Origin: Paenibacillus radicis (ex Xue et al. 2023)
GTDB taxonomy: Bacteria; Bacillota; Bacilli; Paenibacillales; NBRC-103111
Reading direction: 5' to 3'
Assembly: GCF_024722015.1 (NCBI RefSeq)
Contig: NZ_JANQBD010000028.1
Coordinates: 1-64,000, forward strand
Length of the DNA stretch: 64,000 bases
Translations under genes and position numbers: made by a program
The notes under the pieces: generated by a model
Seen by the model: only the letters and a program-made list of their open reading frames with translations
What the model was told of the DNA's origin: nothing
The model's database searches: none
Shown here: positions 33,392-41,916 of the stretch, piece after piece
Layout: every line of letters starts with the position of its first letter
How positions within the stretch are numbered: position 1 is the stretch's first letter

Positions 33392-35827
33392 GTGGTACTA
33401 GACAGAGAGAAGAAACGGCTCACCTTATGGATGGGGATCATGGTTGTTGTTCTGTGTGTGTGTTCCTTACTGTGGATTCGGCCTGCGGCAGCTGCGGGTT
33501 CGATAGAGCTCCAGATGGAAGCGGGCTATGATGGTAAAATAAAAGATGGACAGTGGTTTCCGGTTAAATTTACCGTGACCAATCCGTCTGAAGATGTAAG
33601 CGGCGATCTGGTTGTGCAGATGGTCAATCCAATGGGAGGCAGCGACGCCACTTACATCAAGCACATTGACTTGCCTAAGCAGACGACGAAGGTTGTGTGG
33701 ATGTCTCTGCCGGGCATGTCGTACAACAGCAAAAATAATGTTATTAAATTTTATAAAGGTGATTTAAGTAAAGGGGAGATCGTCCCCATTACCAAAGGCA
33801 ATGATTACATAGCGGCAACGCCTACTCAGTCGGTTCAAGTAGGGGTGCTGGCGCGGGACCCGGATACACTTAACTTTTTATCGCTTCTGCAGTCAAAAAA
33901 TATAGCGGTCAGCGTCATTCATTTGAAGCCGGAGCAGCTTCCAGGCGAATCGGTTATGCTTGAAAGTCTCGATGTGCTCGCCCTGAATGATTTTGCCTCC
34001 GACCAATTGAAGGAAGATCAGGTTACAGCAATTACGTCATGGGTAAATCGTGGCGGTACGCTGGTGTTGGCTGGTGGCGCCGGGTACCCTAAGACGGCTA
34101 AAGCTTTCGAGAGTCTGTCACCGGTAACTTACACAGGAACAACCTCTTTATCCGGTCTGTCGTCACTCGAGCAAGCATCGGGTAAGGAGCTTAAGCTTGG
34201 CGAGCCTTTTACGGTTTCAACATCAGGGCTGAGATCAGGTGAGATCATTACCCAGGAGAAGCAGCTGCCCCTTTTTGCCAGAAAAAACACAGGAAGTGGA
34301 GAAGTATGGTACGTGGCCTATGACCTCGCGCTCAATCCGGTCGCCTCGTGGAACGGAAATCCCGAACTATGGGAGAAAGTAATCCAAGGCCACTCAGGAC
34401 CAACCAATATGAAGCGTGGAAGACCGGGCTATTCCTTCATGAATCAATTTATGGAAGTGCAGTATGCGCTCGATTTTTTCCCTTCGTTAGTGTCGCCGTC
34501 CTTCTTCCTGCTGCTGATCGTGTTTCTGATTTATGTCATTCTTGTAGCTCCGTTTTTATATCTGCTGCTGAAAAAAATGGATAAAAGAGAGTGGGCCTGG
34601 ATTATCATCCCAGCCTTTTCTATTCTGTCGAGCGCCGTTATTTTTATGATCGGATCTTCGGACAAAAGCTCAACATTAATACATACACTCAACACTCTGG
34701 AGCTTAACGGCAGCGGTCAAGGGCAGCGGACAAGTGCTACAGCTGTGTTTGTTCCTCGCGGTGGGAATTATGAGCTTGAGGTTCCTAAGGCTGCACGCAC
34801 AGTTTTGGCTAACACGAATCAGGGCTTTGGTTCTAATGGTCAGCTGACCGGGATTTCCGATCAACACATTCGTCTGGATGCGGAAAAAACGCGAATTGGT
34901 TGGTCGGATGTACCTTATTGGTCTGTGCGCAAAGCATGGGTTCAAAACGATGAAGTCGAGCAGTTAGGTAAGTTCGAGGTGAACATGACGTTGGATTCCA
35001 CTGGACTTAAAGGTGAAATCGCCAATGCAACGAAAAGTGACCTGAACGATATTAATATTATTATCAACCGGAGCGTGTACAACGTAGGAGAATTAAAGGT
35101 TGGGGAGAAAAAGCCGATTGCGTTAACTTCTCCTACAAATATTAATAATGGTAATTTCGATTACGGCTATCTTTTGTTTAATAACCCGAACGGAATGAAT
35201 GGCGGCATGATATACAGAAACGGCAATGGAAACATGGATACCCATGAACGTGAACGCCAAATGATCAATTCGTACATGAACAATAGCAGCAAAGGGATGA
35301 ATCAGGGGAAACCCGTAGTCATCGGCTGGAGTAAGGATAAGCAATCGTTATTCAAGGTGAACGGCAAGGAGGCTAACTCCGATCAATTGAACCTGTGGGT
35401 GCAGGCGGTTGATTTCCAAGTTGTTCAAGGGGATAAGATATCGATTCCTGCAGGCTATATAAGCCCTGTTATTGCTGCTAACAATACGAATCAATTATTT
35501 ATGGAGCCAAACGGAATGGTAGTGATCGGCAATGGTTCTGTGACGTTCGAATACGCTCTTCCGAGAATTCAGGGTGCTTCCTATACGAAGCTGGATATGC
35601 GTATGCCAGGTGGAGCAGGCGTTCCGCAGTTTCTGACATTAGAGCTGTGGAATGGGGAAAAGCAAGATTGGGAGCCGCTTGACCTGCGCACCCCGGTAGA
35701 AAAAAAGGATAGGCTGTCAGCTTATATCATAGACGGTGGGACTACAATACGAATGAAGGCTACGACCACACAACAGTTCGGCTTCCAGTTCCCTGAGGTA
35801 GCCTTGGAAGGGACGGTGCGCCAATGA
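33392..35827 (+). CDS. Large membrane protein of the MoxR/VWA/ABC cluster (Gld-like)
   Basis: 811 residues from a GTG start; AGAGGAG lies 8 bases upstream, whereas the ATG at 33374 has none. One membrane segment near 10-30, a beta-rich extracytoplasmic domain (about 35-140), a Rossmann-like segment (about 145-230; QVGVLARDP, DVLALND, GGTLVLAGG) resembling glutamine-amidotransferase-like domains of VWA/BatA proteins, two membrane helices near 378-425, then about 380 extracytoplasmic residues. Its stop overlaps the ABC ATPase start (ATGA). The layout recalls GldG-type partners of ABC exporters, by analogy only. Function unknown. Confidence 0.75.
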   Translation: MVLDREKKRLTLWMGIMVVVLCVCSLLWIRPAAAAGSIELQMEAGYDGKIKDGQWFPVKFTVTNPSEDVSGDLVVQMVNPMGGSDATYIKHIDLPKQTTKVVWMSLPGMSYNSKNNVIKFYKGDLSKGEIVPITKGNDYIAATPTQSVQVGVLARDPDTLNFLSLLQSKNIAVSVIHLKPEQLPGESVMLESLDVLALNDFASDQLKEDQVTAITSWVNRGGTLVLAGGAGYPKTAKAFESLSPVTYTGTTSLSGLSSLEQASGKELKLGEPFTVSTSGLRSGEIITQEKQLPLFARKNTGSGEVWYVAYDLALNPVASWNGNPELWEKVIQGHSGPTNMKRGRPGYSFMNQFMEVQYALDFFPSLVSPSFFLLLIVFLIYVILVAPFLYLLLKKMDKREWAWIIIPAFSILSSAVIFMIGSSDKSSTLIHTLNTLELNGSGQGQRTSATAVFVPRGGNYELEVPKAARTVLANTNQGFGSNGQLTGISDQHIRLDAEKTRIGWSDVPYWSVRKAWVQNDEVEQLGKFEVNMTLDSTGLKGEIANATKSDLNDINIIINRSVYNVGELKVGEKKPIALTSPTNINNGNFDYGYLLFNNPNGMNGGMIYRNGNGNMDTHERERQMINSYMNNSSKGMNQGKPVVIGWSKDKQSLFKVNGKEANSDQLNLWVQAVDFQVVQGDKISIPAGYISPVIAANNTNQLFMEPNGMVVIGNGSVTFEYALPRIQGASYTKLDMRMPGGAGVPQFLTLELWNGEKQDWEPLDLRTPVEKKDRLSAYIIDGGTTIRMKATTTQQFGFQFPEVALEGTVRQ

Positions 35828-36903
35828 GCAACGATCAGGAAGTGAGCAAGCTGAAGATGGGAAGTACAGAGGTAGCAGAGCCGTTGAATGAGAACGGGGA
35901 GATTGGCACAGCGGTGAGTGCGGGTCGAGAAATGGAGAGACCGGCGGGTGATAATCAGAATTTGCCTAAGCCGATGATAGAAATTAAGGATTTAACGAAA
36001 ACCTACGGCAGCTTTACTGCGTTGAAATCGATGAGTATGGATATTGCCAAGGGCTCCGTGTTTGGATTCGTCGGACCCAACGGAGCCGGTAAGTCAACTA
36101 CGATGTCGATTCTGGCGACGCTGCTCGCACCGACCTCGGGCTCGGCCAAGGTTGGCGGCTTCGAAGTAACAGAGTATCCGAAGGAAGTGCGCAAGCTAAT
36201 CGGCTACATGCCGGATTTCTTCGGTGTGTACGATCAGTTCAAAACAACAGAGTATCTTCATTTCTATGGAGCCAGCTATGGAATTCCACGAGCTGATCGG
36301 GAGAAGCTCATTCCTCAGCTGCTGGAGCTGGTTAACTTAACGGATAAAGCGGATTTCTATGTCGATTCCTTATCGAGGGGGATGAAGCAGCGGCTATGCT
36401 TGGCACGGTGCTTGGTGCATGATCCAGAGCTGCTGATTTTGGATGAGCCGGCGTCAGGGCTTGATCCGAGAGCCCGGATTGAAATGCGTGAGATATTGAA
36501 GGAGCTTAAGTCGATGGGTAAAACCATCTTGATCTCCTCGCATATTTTGCCGGAGCTGGCGGAAATGGTGGATGAGATCGGCGTCATTGAACATGGACAG
36601 CTAATTGCCAAAGGCAAGGTGCAGGATATCCAGAACCGGATGCGGGTCAAACGGGTATTGCACATACGTGTGCTGGAGCGGGAGCAGGAGGCGGCGGCAT
36701 TTCTGCAGGATCAGCCACATGTTTCCATGGTGCTGCATGATGAGCAGGGTATCCATGTGCATTTCGGGGGACAGGATGAGGATCAGTCCAACTTGCTCAT
36801 GGAGCTGATTGGCAAGGGCTACCGGATCATAACGTACAGTGAAGCGCAAACGAATCTGGAGGATGTGTTCTTGGAGATTACGAAAGGAGGCGATACGCTG
36901 TGA
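35824..36903 (+). CDS. ABC transporter ATP-binding protein
   Basis: 359 residues. Walker A GPNGAGKST (84-92), signature LSRGM (183-187), Walker B LLILDE (203-208), H-loop His240. An unusual N-terminal extension of about 50 polar residues precedes the nucleotide-binding domain, and a C-terminal domain of about 70 residues follows. Type: ABC-2/DrrA/NatA-like exporter ATPase. Coupled by 4-base overlaps to the genes on both sides, so it is built with the 811-residue protein and the permease. Confidence 0.9.
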   Translation: MSNDQEVSKLKMGSTEVAEPLNENGEIGTAVSAGREMERPAGDNQNLPKPMIEIKDLTKTYGSFTALKSMSMDIAKGSVFGFVGPNGAGKSTTMSILATLLAPTSGSAKVGGFEVTEYPKEVRKLIGYMPDFFGVYDQFKTTEYLHFYGASYGIPRADREKLIPQLLELVNLTDKADFYVDSLSRGMKQRLCLARCLVHDPELLILDEPASGLDPRARIEMREILKELKSMGKTILISSHILPELAEMVDEIGVIEHGQLIAKGKVQDIQNRMRVKRVLHIRVLEREQEAAAFLQDQPHVSMVLHDEQGIHVHFGGQDEDQSNLLMELIGKGYRIITYSEAQTNLEDVFLEITKGGDTL

Positions 36904-37796
36904 GGAATGGGCTCGGTTGGCGCCAAACATTAATTAATCCTGTATTGGACAAAGAGTTCCGGCTGCGCATGCGGACGGCGCGCTCGTCTCTGTCATTGTT
37001 GTTCTATTTGCTTGCTATTGGGCTGTTAGCAATGGGTTTTATATACTTAAATACAGGCGGAATTCGCGGCGGAGCAGCGAGCTTCCGCCCACAGGAAAGC
37101 CGGGAGCTGTTTTATTTCCTGAGCATTGCCCAGCTGGTGCTGGTTGCTTTTATGACACCTGGCCTGACGGCCGGCGTCATTAGCGGGGAGCGGGAGAAGC
37201 AGACGCTGAACATACTGCTGACGACACAGCAGAGCTCGACAACGATTATTTTGAGCAAGCTGGTTTCTTCATTAAGCTTTATGCTGTTGGTTATTATCGC
37301 TACGCTGCCGGTATACAGCATCGTGTTCCTGTTCGGCGGCATTTCTCCTAAGCAGCTGTCTTTGGTGTTCTTGTTTTATATTTTTGCAATGTTCGTGCTG
37401 GGTGCGTTCGGTGTACTGTTTTCAACCATATTTAAGCGGACGATGATCTCAGTTGTCGTGACCTATGGCTTTACTCTGGCTGTATTTGCCGGAACGGGAC
37501 TGTTATATATCTTTTTACAGGGTGTGCTGCGTCAATACAATCAAGGGGTCAATCCTCCATCTTACAGTTGGGTTGGCTATGTGCTCGGACTTAACCCGGT
37601 TGCTGCGCTGCTCAGTATTTTCGAGCCGAGCCTCAATCGTGAAGCGTTCGGCAATAGAATGACGCCTAGCGGCACACCGACGCCCCCACCTATTGAGCTG
37701 TGGCAGGAATTTGTTCTTGTATATGCAGTGTTGGCTGTTGGAGCGCTGCTGCTAAGTATTCGATACATTCGCCCGAGATTGAAGAAGCGGGGTTAG
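36900..37796 (+). CDS. ABC-2 type transporter permease
   Basis: 298 residues with six membrane helices. PGLTAGVISGEREKQTLNIL is the characteristic ABC-2 segment preceding the second helix. GTG start overlapping the ATPase stop (GTGA). Together with the ATPase it forms an exporter-like pair resembling GldA/GldF or Nat-type transporters. A 465-base repeat-bearing spacer separates it from the next gene of the cluster. Confidence 0.88.
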   Translation: MRNGLGWRQTLINPVLDKEFRLRMRTARSSLSLLFYLLAIGLLAMGFIYLNTGGIRGGAASFRPQESRELFYFLSIAQLVLVAFMTPGLTAGVISGEREKQTLNILLTTQQSSTTIILSKLVSSLSFMLLVIIATLPVYSIVFLFGGISPKQLSLVFLFYIFAMFVLGAFGVLFSTIFKRTMISVVVTYGFTLAVFAGTGLLYIFLQGVLRQYNQGVNPPSYSWVGYVLGLNPVAALLSIFEPSLNREAFGNRMTPSGTPTPPPIELWQEFVLVYAVLAVGALLLSIRYIRPRLKKRG

Positions 37797-38261
37797 ATTT
37801 GTTGATGGAATAGGGTGGATTTCTAAATAACGAGTAGCGAGTTAATCGGATGTTGGACCTATGAGATGAGGTTAACCGAGAGCATCTTATTTGCTTCTAG
37901 ATGGCAGGTAGAGGAACTGGGATGCGCTATTTGGTTGTTCACACGTCATAAATCAAATGAAACGGAACTAGGATGTCTTATTTGTTGGAAATGTGGGCAT
38001 TTCGGCAGGTTGGAGATGAAATAGCGCATCGTATTTCCGCAACTTCATGAATATGATGAGATGCAAGACAAATAACGGAATGATGTTCCGTGAGAGTGGG
38101 GGCTTCTCATAGATAGCAGCCCTATTGATAAAAGGATGAAGGAGCTCCGAATCTATGGGGAAACTCCCTTTATTGCACCAAGTATTCAACACCGCTATGG
38201 AGTGACTGGAGTGACTGGAGTCGGCGTAATGGAATAAGAGATGAAAGGAGTCGTTATAGCT
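37797..38261. repeat. Repeat-bearing spacer inside the cluster (465 bases)
   Basis: No gene. Direct units GGAACTGGGATGCGCTATTT (37913) and GGAACTAGGATGTCTTATTT (37964) lie 51 bases apart; an inverted unit is at 38018-38038; an ACGGAA/TTCCGT palindrome follows near 38075. A small GGAGTGACT direct repeat is at 38199-38221. A promoter for the second half of the cluster should lie here but is not clear. Confidence 0.55.
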
Positions 38262-39968
38262 ATGCTGAATGTGGAGTCGCAGCGTTTGCTGGAGCTGCTT
38301 CGGCCGGTCCGACGCAGAATGCTTGGAATCCGCATGACGGAGCTGGGTGCACTGGGTCTGGTGGCGGGATTGATTGCTGCTTTCCTATGGATGCTCGCCG
38401 GGCATTTCTTTCCGATTCCTTATTATCGGTTGGAGGCTGTGCTGCTGGTGCTCCTTGGGGGAATGATTGGTGTGCTGTACCCTTTGATAAGAAGGATAAC
38501 GCCAGAGGCGGCTGCTAAAGTACTGGATAAAGCGGGTGCCGAGGAAACTGTACTTACGGCGCTTCAATATTTGCATCAAGACACACCTATTATCCGTATG
38601 CAGCGTGAATCGGCGATTGCTTTTACCGAAGCGGCAGTGCGAAATCTTCCGAAGGTAGTTATGCTGAGCGGATTTAAAAGGCGGCTATGGGTTATTGGCA
38701 TCTGCTCCTGCATGCTGGCGGTCACGCTTATTCTACCTAATCAGATGGATGGAATTTTGGCACGAAAGCAAGCGGAAGCTTCATGGGTGGAAGAGCAAAA
38801 GCAGAATGTGGAAAGTATGGCAGAGAAGCTGAAGGCTGAAAAGCTCGATCCCATTGTCAAAAAGCCAACCGAGCAAACGCTCCTGCAATTGCAGGAAGGA
38901 CTTGAGCAGAGTCGGGACGTTAAGACGGCGCTTGATGAAATGGAGAAGTCGATGAAGGAGCTGCAAAAGCAGGCGGAGCCGTTAGCCAAGCGACAGGCTG
39001 AAGCGGAGCAGTGGGCTGATCAAATGCAGCGGCAGCCGATGCTCAAGCAGCTAGGGCAAAGCCTGAAGCAGCAGGACGCTTCAATGCTGCGCCAAAGCGC
39101 CGAGCAATTGCGCGAGCAGGTGCTGAAGCTGACGAAGGAGCAGAAGGAAGCACTCGCGAAGGAGCTGGAGAAGCTCGCAGCAGCGATGCCGGATGCTTCA
39201 TCGGAGCAGGCGGAGCGGCTGCGCAAAGCGATGGAGGCTGCTGCGAAGGAGCTGCAAAAGCAGGCCAGCGACGCATCGGCCGATCCGGCGCAGCTCGAAG
39301 CGCAGCTGAAGGAGCTGGAAGCGCGGCTCGCTGAGGCGCTCCAGCAGCAGCAGCTGAACGCGCAGCAGCAAGCGCTGGCGATGCAGCAGGCCGCGCAGAT
39401 CGCGCAGGCTGGGCTGCCGATGGCAGGCCAACTGGCGGCACAGGGCGCAGCGCTCTCAGCCGCGTGGGGCCCGAGCGGCCTCGCGAATGCGCTGGCCACG
39501 GCTGCGATGCCTGCAGGCCCCGGCGGCACGCCGAGCTCTGGCGCGCCGCCAGGCGCAGGAGCACAGCCGGGCACTGGTGCCGGAGCGGGTGCCGGAGCAG
39601 GAGCCGGAGCGGGTGCAGGGGCAGGTACCGGAGCGGGTGCAGGGGCAGGTACCGGAGCGGGTGCAGGGGCAGGTGCGGGAGGCAACGGAGCGGGAGTCGG
39701 CAACGGGCCGAGGAGCCTGGTAACGACGCCGCGTAATCTGCAAGGCTCTGGCAACGTGCAGTCCGATCAAGGGGCGGTTAACGGCTCCGGGGGCGAGGTA
39801 CAGAAGGGCGGCTCCTCGCCAATGATGGACGGAGCGACGAGGCCGTATGAGGAAGTGTTCACCGAATACGCCAATGAGGCCAAAAGCTCGTTAAACCGCA
39901 GCCAGCTGCCGCAAAATGTACAGAATCTGGTACGTGATTATTTTACGGAAATCCAACCGAATCGATAA
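38262..39968 (+). CDS. DUF4175-like membrane coiled-coil protein with Gly/Ala-rich tract
   Basis: 568 residues. Two membrane helices near 28-48 and 58-78, a cytoplasmic stretch, a third near 140-158, then a long predicted coiled coil (about 165-390; QKQNVESMAEKLKAEK, EQLREQVLKLTKEQKEALAK), a hydrophobic Ala/Gln segment, and a Gly/Ala tract of about 50 residues (about 437-487) encoded by 24-base tandem repeats. The C-terminal 40 residues (YEEVFTEYANEAKSSLNR) are well ordered. AAAGGAG at 38244-38250 favours 38262 over the ATG at 38241. First gene of the MoxR half of the cluster; resembles DUF4175 proteins by layout. Confidence 0.72.
   Translation: MLNVESQRLLELLRPVRRRMLGIRMTELGALGLVAGLIAAFLWMLAGHFFPIPYYRLEAVLLVLLGGMIGVLYPLIRRITPEAAAKVLDKAGAEETVLTALQYLHQDTPIIRMQRESAIAFTEAAVRNLPKVVMLSGFKRRLWVIGICSCMLAVTLILPNQMDGILARKQAEASWVEEQKQNVESMAEKLKAEKLDPIVKKPTEQTLLQLQEGLEQSRDVKTALDEMEKSMKELQKQAEPLAKRQAEAEQWADQMQRQPMLKQLGQSLKQQDASMLRQSAEQLREQVLKLTKEQKEALAKELEKLAAAMPDASSEQAERLRKAMEAAAKELQKQASDASADPAQLEAQLKELEARLAEALQQQQLNAQQQALAMQQAAQIAQAGLPMAGQLAAQGAALSAAWGPSGLANALATAAMPAGPGGTPSSGAPPGAGAQPGTGAGAGAGAGAGAGAGAGTGAGAGAGTGAGAGAGAGGNGAGVGNGPRSLVTTPRNLQGSGNVQSDQGAVNGSGGEVQKGGSSPMMDGATRPYEEVFTEYANEAKSSLNRSQLPQNVQNLVRDYFTEIQPNR
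39606..39677 (+). repeat. 24-bp tandem repeat, three units, within the DUF4175-like gene
   Basis: Three units beginning GGAGCGGGTGCAGGGGCAGG at 39606, 39630 and 39654; the first two are identical and the third differs at its end. Each encodes eight residues of Gly/Ala(/Thr), so copy-number changes keep the frame. Confidence 0.85.
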
Positions 39969-40003
39969 ATGACAATGAACCATGCAGAGGTGAAGGTGAA
40001 GCC

Positions 40004-40993
40004 ATGATAGAGACGAAAGCGCAAGTGGAACAATGGATGGGAACCTTCGCGGCAGTGAAGGAGCAGATCGGCAAGGTTATTGTCGGTCAGCAGGAGGTAG
40101 TCGAGCAAATTCTTTGGTGCATTTTTACCGGAGGACATGCGCTGCTAGAAGGAATCCCGGGACTTGGCAAAACGATGCTGGTCCGTACCATTGCCGATAC
40201 GCTTGACCTCCATTTTTCCCGTATCCAATTTACTCCTGATTTAATGCCTGCGGATATTACCGGAACCAATATCATTCAGTTTGGCACCAAGGGAGAGACC
40301 TCCTACCAATTCCAATCAGGCCCTATCTTTGGCAATCTGATTTTGGCCGATGAGATTAATCGTGCGACACCTAAGACGCAAAGCGCTTTGCTTGAAGCTA
40401 TGCAGGAGAAGACGGTGACAATCGGCACTACAACGCATCAGCTTCCTCGTCCTTTCTTTGTACTGGCAACGCAAAATCCGTTGGAGAACGAAGGCACCTA
40501 CCCGCTGCCAGAAGCCCAGCTGGATCGGTTTTTATTGAAGATCAACGTCACTTTCCCGACGAGAGAAGAGCTTAAGGAAATTATTATCCGGACTACATCA
40601 GCTTACGAAACCACAGTTGATACAGCAGCGAACGGTGCTTTATTGGAAGAAATCCAGCGTGGTGCGAAGGATATTCTGGTAGCTGACGATGTGTTGGATT
40701 ACGCTTTGCAGCTGCTTATGATGACTCATTCTACTGAAGCCCAAGCGCCGGATTCGGTTCGGAAATACGTCCGGTATGGCTCCGGTCCACGTGGTTTGCA
40801 AGCTATCATCTCTGTCAGCAAGGTGCGTGCATTGAGCATGGGGAGGCTGCATGTTTCCGTGAACGATATTCAAAAGGTTGCCGTACCCGCCCTGCGCCAC
40901 CGGATTTTCCTGAATTTTGAGGGTCAAGCCATGGGCGTATCTACGGATACGCTTGTTCAAGATATTATCGCCTCCTTGGAGAGAAGCCGATGA
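40004..40993 (+). CDS. MoxR family AAA+ ATPase
   Basis: 329 residues. Walker A GIPGLGKT (50-57), Walker B LILADE (112-117), sensor-1 Asn158 (ATQNP) and arginine-finger region QLDRF (172-176). MoxR ATPases act as chaperones that assemble or insert metal into partner proteins carrying VWA domains. A DUF58 protein and two VWA membrane proteins follow in the same operon, as in BatA/MoxR systems and B. subtilis YeaC-YeaD. Start ATG preceded by GAGGTGAAGG; 4-base overlap with the next gene. Confidence 0.92.
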   Translation: MIETKAQVEQWMGTFAAVKEQIGKVIVGQQEVVEQILWCIFTGGHALLEGIPGLGKTMLVRTIADTLDLHFSRIQFTPDLMPADITGTNIIQFGTKGETSYQFQSGPIFGNLILADEINRATPKTQSALLEAMQEKTVTIGTTTHQLPRPFFVLATQNPLENEGTYPLPEAQLDRFLLKINVTFPTREELKEIIIRTTSAYETTVDTAANGALLEEIQRGAKDILVADDVLDYALQLLMMTHSTEAQAPDSVRKYVRYGSGPRGLQAIISVSKVRALSMGRLHVSVNDIQKVAVPALRHRIFLNFEGQAMGVSTDTLVQDIIASLERSR

Positions 40994-41883
40994 ACGAGTC
41001 GGGCTTGCTGCTGGATTCCAATCTGATGCTGCGTCTGGATGCTTTGCAGCTTTCCACCAAGAACCGGGTTCGCGGTACGATGCAGGGCAAACGAAGGTCT
41101 CGACAGCTTGGCTCCTCGCAGGAGTTTGCAGATTACCGCTTGTACACCCCGGGCGATGATACACGCCAGTTTGACTGGAATGTATTCGGTCGAACCGGCA
41201 AGCCCTTTATTAAGCAGTTCATGGATGAGCAGGAGCTGCAAGTGAACTTATATATCGACTGTTCACAGTCTATGGATTTCGGCGAGGGTGCAGCGAACAA
41301 ATTTTTGTATGCTCGTCAGTTGGCTGCGTGCATAGGGTATATCGCGCTTGCCGGCTATGATCGAGTCAGCACACGGCTGTTCAGCGACCAGATCGATCGG
41401 CAGCTGCCTATGCTGCGGGGCAAGGGATCGATGCACCGGCTTGTGCAGTTTTTGGAGCAGGCAGCTGTCGAGTCGTCAGGCGACATGGCAGCCGCCATGA
41501 TGCAGCCTGCCCAGCTTCCCAGGCAGCCAGGTGTGACATGGCTTTTTTCTGATTTTCTATATGAATCAGGGGTCGAGGAGTCGCTCTCCTATCTGCTTGC
41601 CGCCCGTCAGGAGGTTGTAATTGTGCAGGTACTCTCCCCGAAGGAGATGCATCCTGATTTAGCCGGTGACCTGCGACTCATCGATAGTGAATCCCTCTCG
41701 GGCAAGGAGGTCGCGGTTACCGGCCGAATCATCAAGGCCTACCAGGAGGCAGTTGGGCAGTACACGCGAGGTCTGCAGCGCTTTTGCCATGAACGTAATA
41801 TGACTTACGTCTTAACGGTAACGGATACGCCTCTTCTGGATACGGTTCAACGTGCTTTTCGGCAGAGCGGTGTGTTGCTGTAG
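40990..41883 (+). CDS. DUF58 protein with VWA metal site
   Basis: 297 residues. The DUF58 hallmark RLYTPGDDTRQFDWNVFGR is at 50-68, followed by a VWA fold with MIDAS signature DCSQS at 90-94. No membrane segment, so probably cytoplasmic. MoxR and DUF58 genes are near-universal neighbours; the DUF58 protein is thought to be a direct MoxR client (family knowledge). ATGA overlap with moxR. Confidence 0.9.
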   Translation: MNESGLLLDSNLMLRLDALQLSTKNRVRGTMQGKRRSRQLGSSQEFADYRLYTPGDDTRQFDWNVFGRTGKPFIKQFMDEQELQVNLYIDCSQSMDFGEGAANKFLYARQLAACIGYIALAGYDRVSTRLFSDQIDRQLPMLRGKGSMHRLVQFLEQAAVESSGDMAAAMMQPAQLPRQPGVTWLFSDFLYESGVEESLSYLLAARQEVVIVQVLSPKEMHPDLAGDLRLIDSESLSGKEVAVTGRIIKAYQEAVGQYTRGLQRFCHERNMTYVLTVTDTPLLDTVQRAFRQSGVLL

Positions 41884-41916
41884 CGAATTTGGACATAAAA
41901 GTAAGAGGTGACAACC

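Noticed and set aside
39020..39754. Long minus-strand frames opposite the DUF4175-like gene
   Set aside because: Low-complexity Ala/Pro/Cys-rich products that arise from the GC-rich repeat tract; the plus-strand gene has the start signals and operon context.
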